Of a DNA stretch of 43,321 nucleotides, positions 8,663 to 16,857 are shown one piece after another. Within the stretch, counting starts at the first letter, position 1, and each line of letters begins with the position of its first letter. The position numbers were made by a program, and so were the translations under genes. The stretch comes from Balneolales bacterium. Lineage in GTDB: Bacteria; Bacteroidota; Rhodothermia; Balneolales; Cyclonatronaceae. The notes under the pieces are model-generated. The model saw only the letters and a program-made list of their open reading frames with translations, was not told where the DNA came from and did not search any database. The stretch is taken from positions 1-43,321 of the forward strand of contig JAIULZ010000018.1 in NCBI GenBank assembly GCA_022565805.1. The letters are read 5' to 3'.

Positions 8663-9322
8663 ATGTCAGACTTATTTAATAAAAATTCCGATAGCGTTTC
8701 CGACGCCGAACTTCACAGCTGGTGGCGAACGGTTTTTTTATTGAGCCTGTCGGCAAGTGAACGTCTTGCTTATAATTTAAGGCGGTACGAAAAAAGCGAT
8801 AGCCAGCGTGCGTCTCAAATTAAAATTGGTGAAGAAGCAGACACCGATCTGCAAAAAGAGCTATTAAACAGCGGTAATAATGCTGTACTACCCGACTCCG
8901 GATCACAACTTTTACAACAGCTCGATGAAATCGGAAATTTGCTTTTGAGCTATCAAAACCTTCAAATTGCCCTCGAACTCGATGAAAGTGGTGACAATAA
9001 GTTGGTTAACGGTCTTTTTCTTTGCTTGCACAGAATTCATAACGGTCTGCATATATTTCATCATGAATTAACAGAGCTACCGTCTGATGTAATTTTGCCG
9101 CTTATAGCACCTCTAGACCAGCTTATACGCATGTGGGACATTGATCCGGGTGAAAATGCCGCTGATTTAACACCCGGCAAGGCTACAGGTGCAATCGATA
9201 GCGATGTTTCTGCATCTTTCACTTCATATTACCCGCTTCCAAAGGCCGGACAAACCAGGCTATCCATTCAATTAATTGCCGGAATCCGCTCATCTCTGGA
9301 AACTTTATCCCATAGGGGCTAA
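8663..9322 (+). CDS. Conserved-looking protein of unknown function
   Basis: I do not recognise this 219-aa protein. It looks soluble, acidic and mostly helical: Leu-rich heptad-like stretches around 15-45 and 75-160 (for example LLQQLDEIGNLLLSYQNLQIALEL) and a His-rich helix (LHRIHNGLHIFHHEL) near 122-136. No signal peptide or membrane segment is visible. I prefer the ATG at 8663 over a TTG at 8639 because it follows an AT-rich spacer and begins a plausible N-terminus. Codon use resembles its neighbours, so it is probably native. It sits between pyrE and miaB on the same strand; the context suggests no function. Confidence 0.75.
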   Translation: MSDLFNKNSDSVSDAELHSWWRTVFLLSLSASERLAYNLRRYEKSDSQRASQIKIGEEADTDLQKELLNSGNNAVLPDSGSQLLQQLDEIGNLLLSYQNLQIALELDESGDNKLVNGLFLCLHRIHNGLHIFHHELTELPSDVILPLIAPLDQLIRMWDIDPGENAADLTPGKATGAIDSDVSASFTSYYPLPKAGQTRLSIQLIAGIRSSLETLSHRG

Positions 9323-9700
9323 GCAGTTATTTTATTCTATTTATTGTTTACTGCATAGGTTTCAAACCCTTTGGCAAGTACTTCTTAAGCTGGTAAGAAA
9401 CTGATTAGATATAAATCGCGCTAAACTCTGTCAGGAATAATTAAAAATGCTTATTTTACGACAATATGACAGAACAAAAGCAGCCGGAAAGCTATGCAAC
9501 TATAATACGATAAGGTAATTTCAATTGTGTATAAACGGCCCTGCTGCATTTCAACCTGCCTTAAGACAGATTTGCTTTCAAATAATTAGCGGTTAATAGC
9601 TTTTCTGCATGAATTTTGAAGACTGTCTACAATTATTATATATCACGTCTTAAACAAGACGTTTTTCTGAAATCCCGAATACAAACCAACTTTTATCACT
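9323..9700. other. Gap before miaB, no gene seen
   Basis: These 378 nt hold no convincing frame. It is AT-rich and should contain the miaB promoter. A short palindromic run, CGTCTTAAACAAGACG, lies about 40 nt before the miaB start and could form a small hairpin. Nothing else stands out. Confidence 0.4.
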
Positions 9701-11074
9701 TTGGAAAGCACTAACAAAACCTACTTTATCGAGACTTACGGCTGCCAGATGAATTTCTCTGATTCTGAGATTGTAAACTCAATTATGACGGATCAGGGCC
9801 ATAAACCGGCACCGAGTCCGGAACAGGCAGATATTATATTTGTGAATACTTGCTCCATCCGTGATAACGCCGAACGCAAGGTATGGGATCGGTTGAAGTA
9901 TTTTCGGTCTTTAAGAACCAAAAAGCATCAAGACAAGGTCGTTGGCGTTTTAGGCTGTATGGCAGAACGCATCCGGGAAAAATTTCTGGACGAACACAAG
10001 CTTGCCGATCTGGTTGTTGGCCCCGATGCATACCGCGATATCCCGAACCTGCTTGCTCAGGTAGATGATGGCCGCAAAGCGGTAAACGTAATTTTATCAC
10101 TCGAAGAAACCTACGCCGATATTGCGCCCGTTCGCACAACCGGTAACGGCAGTACTGCCTTTGTTTCTATTATGCGTGGATGCGACAATATGTGTTCATT
10201 TTGTGTAGTTCCATTTACGCGCGGGCGGGAAAGAAGTCGTTCTGCAGAAAGTATAATTCAGGAAATTCAGGTTTTGAGCGATTCGGGATACAAAGAAGTT
10301 ACCGTTTTAGGGCAGAATGTAAATTCATACAGCGATAATGGAGTAAGCTTTGCAGAACTAATGTACCGTGCGAGTCAGGTTAATCCGAATATGCGCATCC
10401 GCTTCTCCACATCACATCCAAAAGATTTCCCGGACGAACTGCTCACCGTTATACAGAAGCAGCCTAATATTTGCAACTATATCCATATTCCTGCACAATC
10501 GGGCAATAGCGAGGTCTTAAAAAGAATGAGAAGACCTTACACAAGAGAAGAATACCTAAGCCTCATTGATCGTATGCGCGAGCTTATACCCGGCGTGGCT
10601 CTGTCTACAGATATTATAACAGGTTTCTGCGGAGAAACAGAAGAACAGCATGCAGATACGCTTTCACTAATGGATAAGGTGAAGTATGATCTGGCCTATA
10701 TGTTTGCTTACTCCGAGCGGGAGCGTACACTTGCCCATCGCAAATACGAAGACGATGTTCCCGAAGAAGTTAAAAAAAGGAGACTCAGCGAAATTATTGA
10801 TCTCCAGATGAAAAATCAGGAAGAGCTGAACCGCGAAGAAGTGGGTAAAGTACATCTTGTACTTGTTGAGGGAACAAGCAAACGCGACGAAAACCAGGTA
10901 AACGGTCGTACCGATACCAATAAAATGGTTGTTTTCAATCGGGAAGAATATGCGCCCGGCGATTATGTAGCCGTAAGAATTACAGACTATACTTCTGCAA
11001 CTCTTAAAGGTGAAGCCCTTTACAAGAGTTCTATACCAGAATTTGCCCTTGACAAACAGCCTGCAATGGCTTAA
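9701..11074 (+). CDS. miaB: tRNA-2-methylthio-N6-dimethylallyladenosine synthase MiaB
   Basis: Radical-SAM methylthiotransferase that converts i6A37 to ms2i6A37 in tRNAs reading UNN codons. The N-terminal domain binds the auxiliary cluster through Cys15, Cys51 and Cys86. The radical-SAM CxxxCxxC is Cys161, Cys165 and Cys168 in [12 protein letters not shown]-terminal TRAM domain covers about 385-445. Length (457 aa) is normal. The start must be the TTG at 9701: the frame has a stop at 9668 and no ATG before the conserved [11 protein letters not shown] segment. It is followed 87 nt later by the sigma54-type activator, an order I recall from many Bacteroidota-like genomes. Confidence 0.95.
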   Translation: MESTNKTYFIETYGCQMNFSDSEIVNSIMTDQGHKPAPSPEQADIIFVNTCSIRDNAERKVWDRLKYFRSLRTKKHQDKVVGVLGCMAERIREKFLDEHKLADLVVGPDAYRDIPNLLAQVDDGRKAVNVILSLEETYADIAPVRTTGNGSTAFVSIMRGCDNMCSFCVVPFTRGRERSRSAESIIQEIQVLSDSGYKEVTVLGQNVNSYSDNGVSFAELMYRASQVNPNMRIRFSTSHPKDFPDELLTVIQKQPNICNYIHIPAQSGNSEVLKRMRRPYTREEYLSLIDRMRELIPGVALSTDIITGFCGETEEQHADTLSLMDKVKYDLAYMFAYSERERTLAHRKYEDDVPEEVKKRRLSEIIDLQMKNQEELNREEVGKVHLVLVEGTSKRDENQVNGRTDTNKMVVFNREEYAPGDYVAVRITDYTSATLKGEALYKSSIPEFALDKQPAMA

Positions 11075-11161
11075 AACCATCTAAGCCAGACGTATTTTGG
11101 GGTTTTACCAGAATACCAAGCGTTTTACTCGGGTCATTCTCCACAAAATCAAGGTTGTTTA

Positions 11162-12529
11162 ATGTCTACAGATATTCAGAAAGTGCAGGACAAGTTTGGG
11201 TTGATAGGCAACTCACAAAGTCTGAGGCTGGTACTGGAAAAAGCTGCTCTGGTAGCACCAACCAAAATAAATATCCTCTTACGGGGAGAAAGCGGCGTTG
11301 GAAAAGACGTGATGGCCAAAGTTATACACGGCCTAAGCGATCGCAAAGACAAAAAGCTGGTTATTGTAAATTGTGGCGCCATACCAGAAGGTATAATTGA
11401 AAGTGAGCTTTTTGGTCACGAAAAAGGATCTTTTACCGGTGCCGACCAAACCCGGCAGGGTTATTTCGAGATGGCAAACGAAGGAACCATTTTTCTTGAT
11501 GAAATCGGCGATACTCCGAAGAATGTACAGGTAAAACTGCTTCGGATTTTGGAAAATGGTGAATACTACCGCGTGGGCTCAAGCGAAGTACGCAAAACAG
11601 ATGTACGAATTATAACGGCCACAAACCGCGATCTTTGGTCAGATGTGCAAAAAGGCCATTTTCGCGAAGATCTTTACTATCGTCTCGACACAGTAACCAT
11701 TCATTTACCTCCTTTACGCGACCGTAAAGACGATATTCCGCTGATTTTCAGAAAATTTGTTGAAGAGTTTGCCCAAAAATACGATTCTGTCTTTCAGGGG
11801 TTTTCCGACGATGCCAAATCGCTGCTTGTATCGTACAGATGGCCCGGAAATATCAGGGAGTTAAGGAGCGTAGCAGAACAGCTTGTAGTTTTAGAGCGCT
11901 CGCAATTCGTAACCGCCGAGAAACTCCAAAAATATCTCAAAGGTAGACAGCACAGCGGGGCGACAGATAATTTACCAATGGTTATCAAAAGGGAAGGAAA
12001 TGCGCATGAGCATACGGGTGGCGAAAGTTCTTCAATTAATGAAGGCGAGCGAGAGCTGCTGTACCGTGCACTTATGGATTTAAAAAACGAAATATCGGAT
12101 ATGAGAACCATGCTGGGTTCATTCATTTATACAAATATGAACAGAGAAAGCACTTCATCCCGCAGATTACCTCTTTTAGGAGCCGGTCTCCCACCAGAAG
12201 AACAGCAAGCCGAAGAGTTTACCGCCCGCAAACAGCGTGCTTACGCAGAGTATTTAAATAACAAAGATGAAATACGATTCGGAAACGACCGCCGCGAAGA
12301 TACCAGCAGTGCCGAGGCTGAACATGAGGACATAGAAGATGAAAACAGCATGATGGATCACTTTCGCAAACTGGATTTAATTCCCTCAATTGAAGAGGCC
12401 GAAAAGCTGCTGATCCAGCTTGCTTTAGAGCGGTTCGAAGGTAACCGGCGCAAAGCATCCGAAAAACTCGGCATGAGCGAGCGCACGCTCTACCGCAAAT
12501 TGGATCAGTATGGATTGATTAACACGTAA
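11162..12529 (+). CDS. Sigma54-dependent transcriptional activator without a receiver domain
   Basis: AAA+ enhancer-binding protein that should remodel sigma54-RNA polymerase. The ATPase domain starts almost at the N-terminus: Walker A GESGVGKD at 42-49, the sigma54-contact loop GSFTGA at 89-94 (Ser in place of the common Ala), and Walker B with Asp113-Glu114. LRDRKDDIPLI and RWPGNIRELRSV follow in the usual places. A Fis-type helix-turn-helix ends the protein (about 415-455, FEGNRRKASEKLGMSERTLYRKL). There is no receiver or GAF domain, so activity is probably controlled by abundance or a partner. A roughly 140-residue hydrophilic, acidic linker separates ATPase and DNA-binding domain, longer than usual. 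It lies between miaB and lptE. Confidence 0.9.
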   Translation: MSTDIQKVQDKFGLIGNSQSLRLVLEKAALVAPTKINILLRGESGVGKDVMAKVIHGLSDRKDKKLVIVNCGAIPEGIIESELFGHEKGSFTGADQTRQGYFEMANEGTIFLDEIGDTPKNVQVKLLRILENGEYYRVGSSEVRKTDVRIITATNRDLWSDVQKGHFREDLYYRLDTVTIHLPPLRDRKDDIPLIFRKFVEEFAQKYDSVFQGFSDDAKSLLVSYRWPGNIRELRSVAEQLVVLERSQFVTAEKLQKYLKGRQHSGATDNLPMVIKREGNAHEHTGGESSSINEGERELLYRALMDLKNEISDMRTMLGSFIYTNMNRESTSSRRLPLLGAGLPPEEQQAEEFTARKQRAYAEYLNNKDEIRFGNDRREDTSSAEAEHEDIEDENSMMDHFRKLDLIPSIEEAEKLLIQLALERFEGNRRKASEKLGMSERTLYRKLDQYGLINT

Positions 12530-13189
12530 TTTTCAAAATTCCTTTTGGTTGGTTTCAGGTAGCGAATCGTTTTATATCTTTTCATGAGAATTTTTCCCCT
12601 TGAAAGATTTCGCGACTTTTGGACCGATCATTCTAATTGTGAAGATGCTAACCGATTTGTTTTTTTTTCAAAAATTTTCCAACAGAAAAGTATCATATGA
12701 CTAGTAACTATCCGCATGATACTTTCCTGAGCTTAAATCCAATGGTTATGAATCATAAAGGCACTCATAGTCTGTTCATTATCAAATTAATTGTGCCATC
12801 ACGCAGGTATTGATCCTTTTAGCAAATATATTTGCCAAATATGATACCATTGATTCAAATACCATCTATGGCACATTTTCATTAAGCAGATTTAAATACC
12901 CAAGACAATTACCAAACAGTACTCAGTGACTTTTAAAAAATTTCTTCAGTAAGACCTGGAAATAAAAAGATGGTTGTATACAAACAAACTTTTTTTGTAA
13001 TAGCTCTAAGCTGTTGACACAAAGAAATTTGAATAGAGTAGAGTAGCTCAGACTTGAGCAAAAAGATTTTATATTTTCCTAAGTCTGAAAAGTCAGGCTT
13101 TATGCTGAATCCTGCTACTTTAAATACATCTAGTAATTATTTTTAAAAGGCCTTTCCATAAGCAATAACATTTCGAATCACATGGATTT
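12530..13189. other. Long AT-rich gap between sigma54 activator and lptE
   Basis: This 660-nt stretch shows no convincing gene. It holds small inverted repeats such as CAGACTT / AAGTCTG around 13050-13090. A TGGCAC at about 12869 could suggest the -24 element of a sigma54 promoter, but no GC follows at the -12 distance. The lptE promoter should be here. Confidence 0.4.
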
Positions 13190-13738
13190 ATGAGCAGTTT
13201 TTCAAAATTACAAGCATCGGATTGGCATAACCGAAGCCATATAGCGTGTGTTCTCATAATGCTCGCCTTTTTCACTTCATCTTGCTTTAATTATAGCTTT
13301 ACGGGTGTTTCAATCCCATCGGATGTGCGCACTATCTACATTCCGTTTTTTCCTGATAACGCATCATCAGGGCTAAGTTTTCTTTCAGACGATTTAAATG
13401 AAGCCCTTGTAAACCGTTTTGTTAATCAGAGCAGACTTAGTCTTTCATCAAGTCCTGAAGATGCAGATATCACACTTGAGGGTACGATCATCAGCTACAG
13501 GAACAGACCTTTCAGCGTTACCGGAGAACAGCAAACGGGGCTAAATCAGGTCGATATTACCGTTCGGGCGACCTTTAAATACCGGACAGAACCCGAGCCG
13601 GAGTGGAACCGAACTTTTAATGGAGTATTCGAATTCGATCCAAACGAAGACCCGATCGAAGGAGAAAGAGAAGCTGCATTTCAGGCCATGGAGCGAATCG
13701 CCCGCAACATGTTTAATGATGCCCTAAGTAGCTGGTAA
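13190..13738 (+). CDS. lptE: LptE-like lipopolysaccharide assembly lipoprotein
   Basis: Outer-membrane lipoprotein expected to plug and assemble the LptD barrel in LPS export. A hydrophobic signal segment (about 18-31) ends in TSSC, a lipobox with the modified Cys near 32. The mature part shows the family pattern: FTGVSIP, VRTIYIPFFPD near 45-55, DLNEALVNRFVNQSRL near 67-82, then alternating beta strands (GTIISYRNRPFSVTG) and a C-terminal helix AMERIARNMFNDAL. Length (182 aa) fits. The order miaB - sigma54 activator - lptE supports the call, since LptE proteins are poorly conserved in sequence. A pentamer tandem repeat begins 2 nt after its stop. Confidence 0.8.
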   Translation: MSSFSKLQASDWHNRSHIACVLIMLAFFTSSCFNYSFTGVSIPSDVRTIYIPFFPDNASSGLSFLSDDLNEALVNRFVNQSRLSLSSSPEDADITLEGTIISYRNRPFSVTGEQQTGLNQVDITVRATFKYRTEPEPEWNRTFNGVFEFDPNEDPIEGEREAAFQAMERIARNMFNDALSSW

Positions 13739-13740
13739 GC

Positions 13741-13791
13741 AGTTTAGTTTAGTTTAGTTTAGTTTTATTTTGTTTTGTTTTGTTTTGTTTT
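13741..13791. repeat. Pentamer tandem repeats AGTTT x5 and GTTTT x4
   Basis: AGTTT is repeated five times (13741-13765), then after a short TATTTT joint GTTTT is repeated four times (13772-13791). The array begins 2 nt after the lptE stop codon. The composition is low-complexity, and the T-rich run could also act as a poor transcription end. Confidence 0.9.
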
Positions 13792-13932
13792 CTCCCTTCC
13801 GGCAATCATTTAATGAATTTCAAGAGTTTGAAATATCCCGTTTAGCGAGTACCATGAATACCTTCTTTACATAAGAGAAAAAAAGAGTATTTTACGTTTA
13901 AGTTCACCAGAACGTTTCCTTGTGCAATCATT

Positions 13933-14568
13933 ATGAGTATAGCTTTCCCACTTGAATTACCTGAATCCTTAAAGAGTCATCTCGAGCTTTTTGATAAAGA
14001 TCCCGAAAAAGCGCTTTCGATGCTGGAAAGGCATCTTAAACGCAGAGGAAACGATGCCGTAGGCTTTTTCCTGCTTGGTTGGTTTCATCTTAAAAAAGGT
14101 AATAGAGAAAAAGCAGGCCTATATGCGATAAAAGCAAAAATATTTGCCCCCGGTTCGCCATTCTTTGCTTATCTTCCGTATTTTTTTCAGCATCCGGATC
14201 ATTTTCAGGCATGGATTCCGCAAAATGCGGTAAACATGTCGGGTAACCTGAATAGTGTACCAGGTTCGGCGCTTAACGTAACGCACAGCAATCGTTTTTT
14301 TGTGGATTTAGACCAGCTGATTACCAAACTATCAAAACCAGAAACTTCCCGAATTTCTCTCTCAGAAGCTTCGAAAGATTTAAAACACGCTCCATTTCGT
14401 AAGGGTGAAGGGATCGCTACCTCTACTCTGGCGAAAATATATGAAGACCAAAAGCAGTATAAAGAAGCTATTAAAGTGTATGAGAAAATTGCTGAACGTA
14501 ACCCGGAAAGAAGAGATATTTGCGAGTCAGAAATTAGTCGTTTGCAATCTTTAATTGAAAGTCGTTAG
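13933..14568 (+). CDS. Tetratricopeptide-repeat protein
   Basis: A 211-aa protein without signal peptide or membrane segment. Two regions match tetratricopeptide repeats: about 38-75 (AVGFFLLGWFHLKKGNREKAGLYAIKAK) and about 163-198 (ATSTLAKIYEDQKQYKEAIKVYEKIAERNP). The middle (about 85-150) is a variable linker. TPRs form helical scaffolds for protein contacts; no partner can be named. It follows lptE on the same strand after 194 nt including the pentamer array. In related genomes lptE is often followed by a TPR gene and secG; secG is not found here. Confidence 0.8.
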   Translation: MSIAFPLELPESLKSHLELFDKDPEKALSMLERHLKRRGNDAVGFFLLGWFHLKKGNREKAGLYAIKAKIFAPGSPFFAYLPYFFQHPDHFQAWIPQNAVNMSGNLNSVPGSALNVTHSNRFFVDLDQLITKLSKPETSRISLSEASKDLKHAPFRKGEGIATSTLAKIYEDQKQYKEAIKVYEKIAERNPERRDICESEISRLQSLIESR

Positions 14569-14796
14569 AAATATATGTAATGCTGCCTGCATTCCAATTT
14601 TATTCGATTGGCAATGATTCAGCTAATCAAAACCTTGGCAAAACTACTTTCAGGCGTTTTCTGCTTTTTCGCAAAAATAAAAGTTCCACTAAGATAGTAT
14701 GTACAGCCGTTTCGTGATTTCTCCAGCGTTTATCAGAAATGAATAAGTAAGTTTTTAAGCCTCTTTTAGAGGTATATCTCAGGATTAATTGATAGA

Positions 14797-14848
14797 GGAT
14801 TTGGCAAAACCACTCTTTTGCCCGCCTTTATCCCTGGAGAAAAATAGA
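14797..14848 (+). repeat. Intergenic hairpin-forming repeat, copy B
   Basis: This is the plus-strand partner of 1-50, inverted relative to it, with an identical 25-bp core at 14804-14828. Here the inner arms extend to 7 bp (GGCAAAA / TTTTGCC) around CCACTC. A looser resemblance, again with short arms around CCAT, exists near 41034-41086. Confidence 0.6.
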
Positions 14849-14905
14849 AGCTTTTACAAAGCCCTCTAATGTATTTTTAGTACAAAATACAGACAAAAAT
14901 AATTA

Positions 14906-14919
14906 CTTATTGCAATAAG
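14906..14919. promoter_or_regulatory. 14-bp perfect palindrome, possible operator
   Basis: CTTATTGCAATAAG is a perfect palindrome in a non-coding gap. It has the size of a dimeric repressor site, but no start codon lies close by on either strand, so its role is uncertain. Confidence 0.25.
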
Positions 14920-15000
14920 GTGATTGCGAAACTATTGACTCAATCAAAGTCCCAACCATCAAAAATATCAGTGATTGCGTTAGAATAATGGTGTATTCTA

Positions 15001-15606
15001 CTAAGTCTTTAACCAGAATTCCAGCCTTCGCGATTTTTTTTCTGATACATTGCTAAACCGCTCATTGCCATACCATAACATACCACTTACGCCTATCTGT
15101 CGATTGAAGATTAATACCCAATCATTAAGTCCATCGTATCCTTCATAAGTCTGATAGTAATTATTGTTCATATTACGCTGAATAACAGATCTTATACTAT
15201 TGCAATCAGAAACAAACTCTACCACCTCATTTAAGCGGACTTGATTATTTCTGAGTATGGCAAACCATTGTGCATTAACATGAACCATTCGGGTAAGTTT
15301 AAGATCACCTGATCTTCGCTAATTTATTGCTCTTCTCAAATGAGATCTTCAATCGGTAACATTTAGCGGAACTACTTGAGTGCCTATCCGTCTGTTTCCT
15401 TGATGCATTACCAGCATCCATCGGCCGTTTCCATAGGCCATATCTACGATTCCATTGCCCGGGTTATTGTTTACAAGCCTGGCAAGCTTTGGTTTACTAA
15501 TCCATTTTTGAGCCAAACCTCCGCTGTCCGCCTTCGGTTCTCTGTCATTTTCTCTACGAATTAACAAGCCACACACGCTCTCGAGCTTTCCCCACTCTCT
15601 CTTTTG
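15001..15606 (-). pseudogene. Decayed remnant of a Trp/Gly-rich repeat protein
   Basis: One minus-strand reading frame runs from just after the hydrolase stop (15607) to 15001 and is broken by two stops, at 15349-15351 and 15319-15321. The pieces read as one protein: GIVDMAYGNGRWMLVMHQG in the first, then, after the stops, LKLTRMVHVNAQWFAIL and NDWVLIFNRQIGVSG. The GNGRWMLVM and WVLIF strands recall the beta-repeat tails (DUF7477-like) found on some large secreted or kinase proteins. No N-terminal domain is present, and the first piece has only a GTG as start. I read it as the 3' end of a lost gene. The family assignment is from memory of the pattern only. Confidence 0.45.
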
Positions 15607-16242
15607 TTATTGCTTAATGAAAGCATTAAACTTTTTCTCGTGACCAATTAAGGTAGAAGGTCCGTGACCCGGAAAAACCTCGGTCTCATCGGGCAGCGTG
15701 TAAAGCTTTTCGCGAACAGATTTTTCCAAAATATCATAATTACCCTTATATAAATCAGTTCTGCCTATGCTACCATTGAAAAGCACATCCCCGGCAAAGA
15801 CTTTGTTTTCGTCTTTAAAATACAGAGATACATGATCGGGTGAGTGGCCCGGTGTAAAAAGAACTTCCATTGTAAAACGCCCAACCATAAACATTTCACC
15901 GGGAACCAACTCATTGGGTATAAAATCGAATGCTTTGGCGTTAAGACCGTAAAAATTCCCTTGAACGTGGAAGTTTTGCCATAGATATAAATCTTTGTGG
16001 CATAGCCATACAGGCACATCATATTTTTCCAGTACCCGTTGTAGTCCCATTACATGATCGATGTGGGCATGCGTTAAAATAACAGCTTTTAGTATGGCAT
16101 GATGCTGCTTTAAGGTATCTGTCATTTTGTTCAGCTCAGACGGAACAGAAAAACCGGCGTCGATTAAAATAGCCTGACCATCTTCTATCAGCAGATATGT
16201 ATTTTGGCTAAAAGGATTAACTTCGAAGGTTTCAACAATCAT
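15607..16242 (-). CDS. Metallo-beta-lactamase-fold hydrolase, glyoxalase II-like
   Basis: A small soluble hydrolase (211 aa) with the complete binuclear metal site of the glyoxalase II / YcbL group: His58-x-His60-x-Asp62-His63 (THAHIDH), His134 in TPGHSPDH, Asp153 in FAGDVLF and His194 in VFPGHGP. The substrate-recognition C-terminal domain of true GloB is absent, so it belongs with the short YcbL-like thioester hydrolases or persulfide dioxygenase-like proteins; the exact substrate cannot be read. The ATG at 16242 gives the normal start (MIVETFEVNPFSQNTYLL). It lies alone, with the rpmE2 terminator upstream. Confidence 0.88.
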   Translation of the reverse strand: MIVETFEVNPFSQNTYLLIEDGQAILIDAGFSVPSELNKMTDTLKQHHAILKAVILTHAHIDHVMGLQRVLEKYDVPVWLCHKDLYLWQNFHVQGNFYGLNAKAFDFIPNELVPGEMFMVGRFTMEVLFTPGHSPDHVSLYFKDENKVFAGDVLFNGSIGRTDLYKGNYDILEKSVREKLYTLPDETEVFPGHGPSTLIGHEKKFNAFIKQ

Positions 16243-16303
16243 TTTTGTTTTGATAAAATGGATGAAGGGGCGTAATTACACGGCTAAAGTAGGGGTATAA
16301 AGC

Positions 16304-16343
16304 AAAAAAAAAGGCAATTCCCATTAAATAAGGAATCGCCTTT
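16304..16343 (-). terminator. Intrinsic terminator of rpmE2
   Basis: Arms 16310-16321 and 16332-16343 pair over 11 bp with one mismatch. In the minus-strand transcript the stem is followed by a run of nine U (A-run 16304-16312 on the plus strand). It starts 18 nt after the rpmE2 stop. Confidence 0.85.
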
Positions 16344-16361
16344 AAAACAAAAAACGCTGAT

Positions 16362-16577
16362 TTAGGACTTGCGACCGTAGCGCTTGTTGAACTTGTCAAC
16401 GCGGCCAGCGGCAGTAATCATCTTAATATCTTCGTTGTAAAAAGGATGATTTTTCGAGTCCACCTCGGTTCTGTAAATACCATCTTTGGTTTTCATGGTA
16501 CTTTTGGTTTTAACTTCGGTACCATCGCTCATCACGACTGTGATTTCGTTGTATTCCGGGTGAATATCTTTTTTCAT
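16362..16577 (-). CDS. rpmE2: 50S ribosomal protein L31 type B
   Basis: Ribosomal protein L31 of the large subunit (71 aa). It begins MKKDIHPEYNEI, has SKNHPFYNED in the middle and ends GRVDKFNKRYG, all typical of L31. The CxxC zinc ligands of the zinc form are missing, which makes it the type B (zinc-independent) form. In many bacteria this form replaces the zinc form under zinc limitation under Zur control; no Zur site is obvious upstream. It may be the only L31 of this genome. It is followed by a clear terminator. Confidence 0.94.
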   Translation of the reverse strand: MKKDIHPEYNEITVVMSDGTEVKTKSTMKTKDGIYRTEVDSKNHPFYNEDIKMITAAGRVDKFNKRYGRKS

Positions 16578-16857
16578 AAAATTAGGGTCTTTTAGCAGAA
16601 CTTAGCTTCATATTGGTTACAGCCTGCTAATATAGGGAAAATGAACGATTAAGAAAAGGTTTAGTCAATTAAAAATAATTCATTTCTCAATTATGAGCAT
16701 ATCTAGGCATGGCTTTAATAGCAAGTGCTGCAATCAATTACTTTTTGATCTTTTCTGTATTGGTCTTGGCCTGACAATAGATCAGGTTATTTTGGAAAAG
16801 ATTAGAGTTAAAAGTTTATAATTATGCTTTGAGAACCGGTAGGTTTAATCTTCAAAA
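16578..16857. other. Gap rpmE2 / MoxR-like ATPase
   Basis: Non-coding, AT-rich stretch with the rpmE2 upstream region at its left end. A short CCTGA...TCAGG hairpin lies near 16769-16785. No gene or strong terminator is seen after the ATPase gene. Confidence 0.35.

Larger units (their letters stand above)
14569..15000. other. Gap with intergenic repeat and palindrome, no gene
   Basis: These 432 nt separate the rightward TPR gene from leftward genes. No gene is visible. It contains copy B of the hairpin-forming repeat (14797-14848) and a 14-bp perfect palindrome (14906-14919). AAGCCTCTTTTAGAGG near 14757-14772 also folds locally. Confidence 0.5.

Noticed and set aside
12860-12890. Sigma54 promoter in the gap before lptE
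   Set aside because: TGGCAC is present but no GC-containing -12 element follows at the required distance.
15349-15609. Readthrough extension of the hydrolase into the downstream fragment
   Set aside because: The hydrolase ends at its normal family length at the stop, and the fragment has two more stops; shared frame is more simply a deletion joint.
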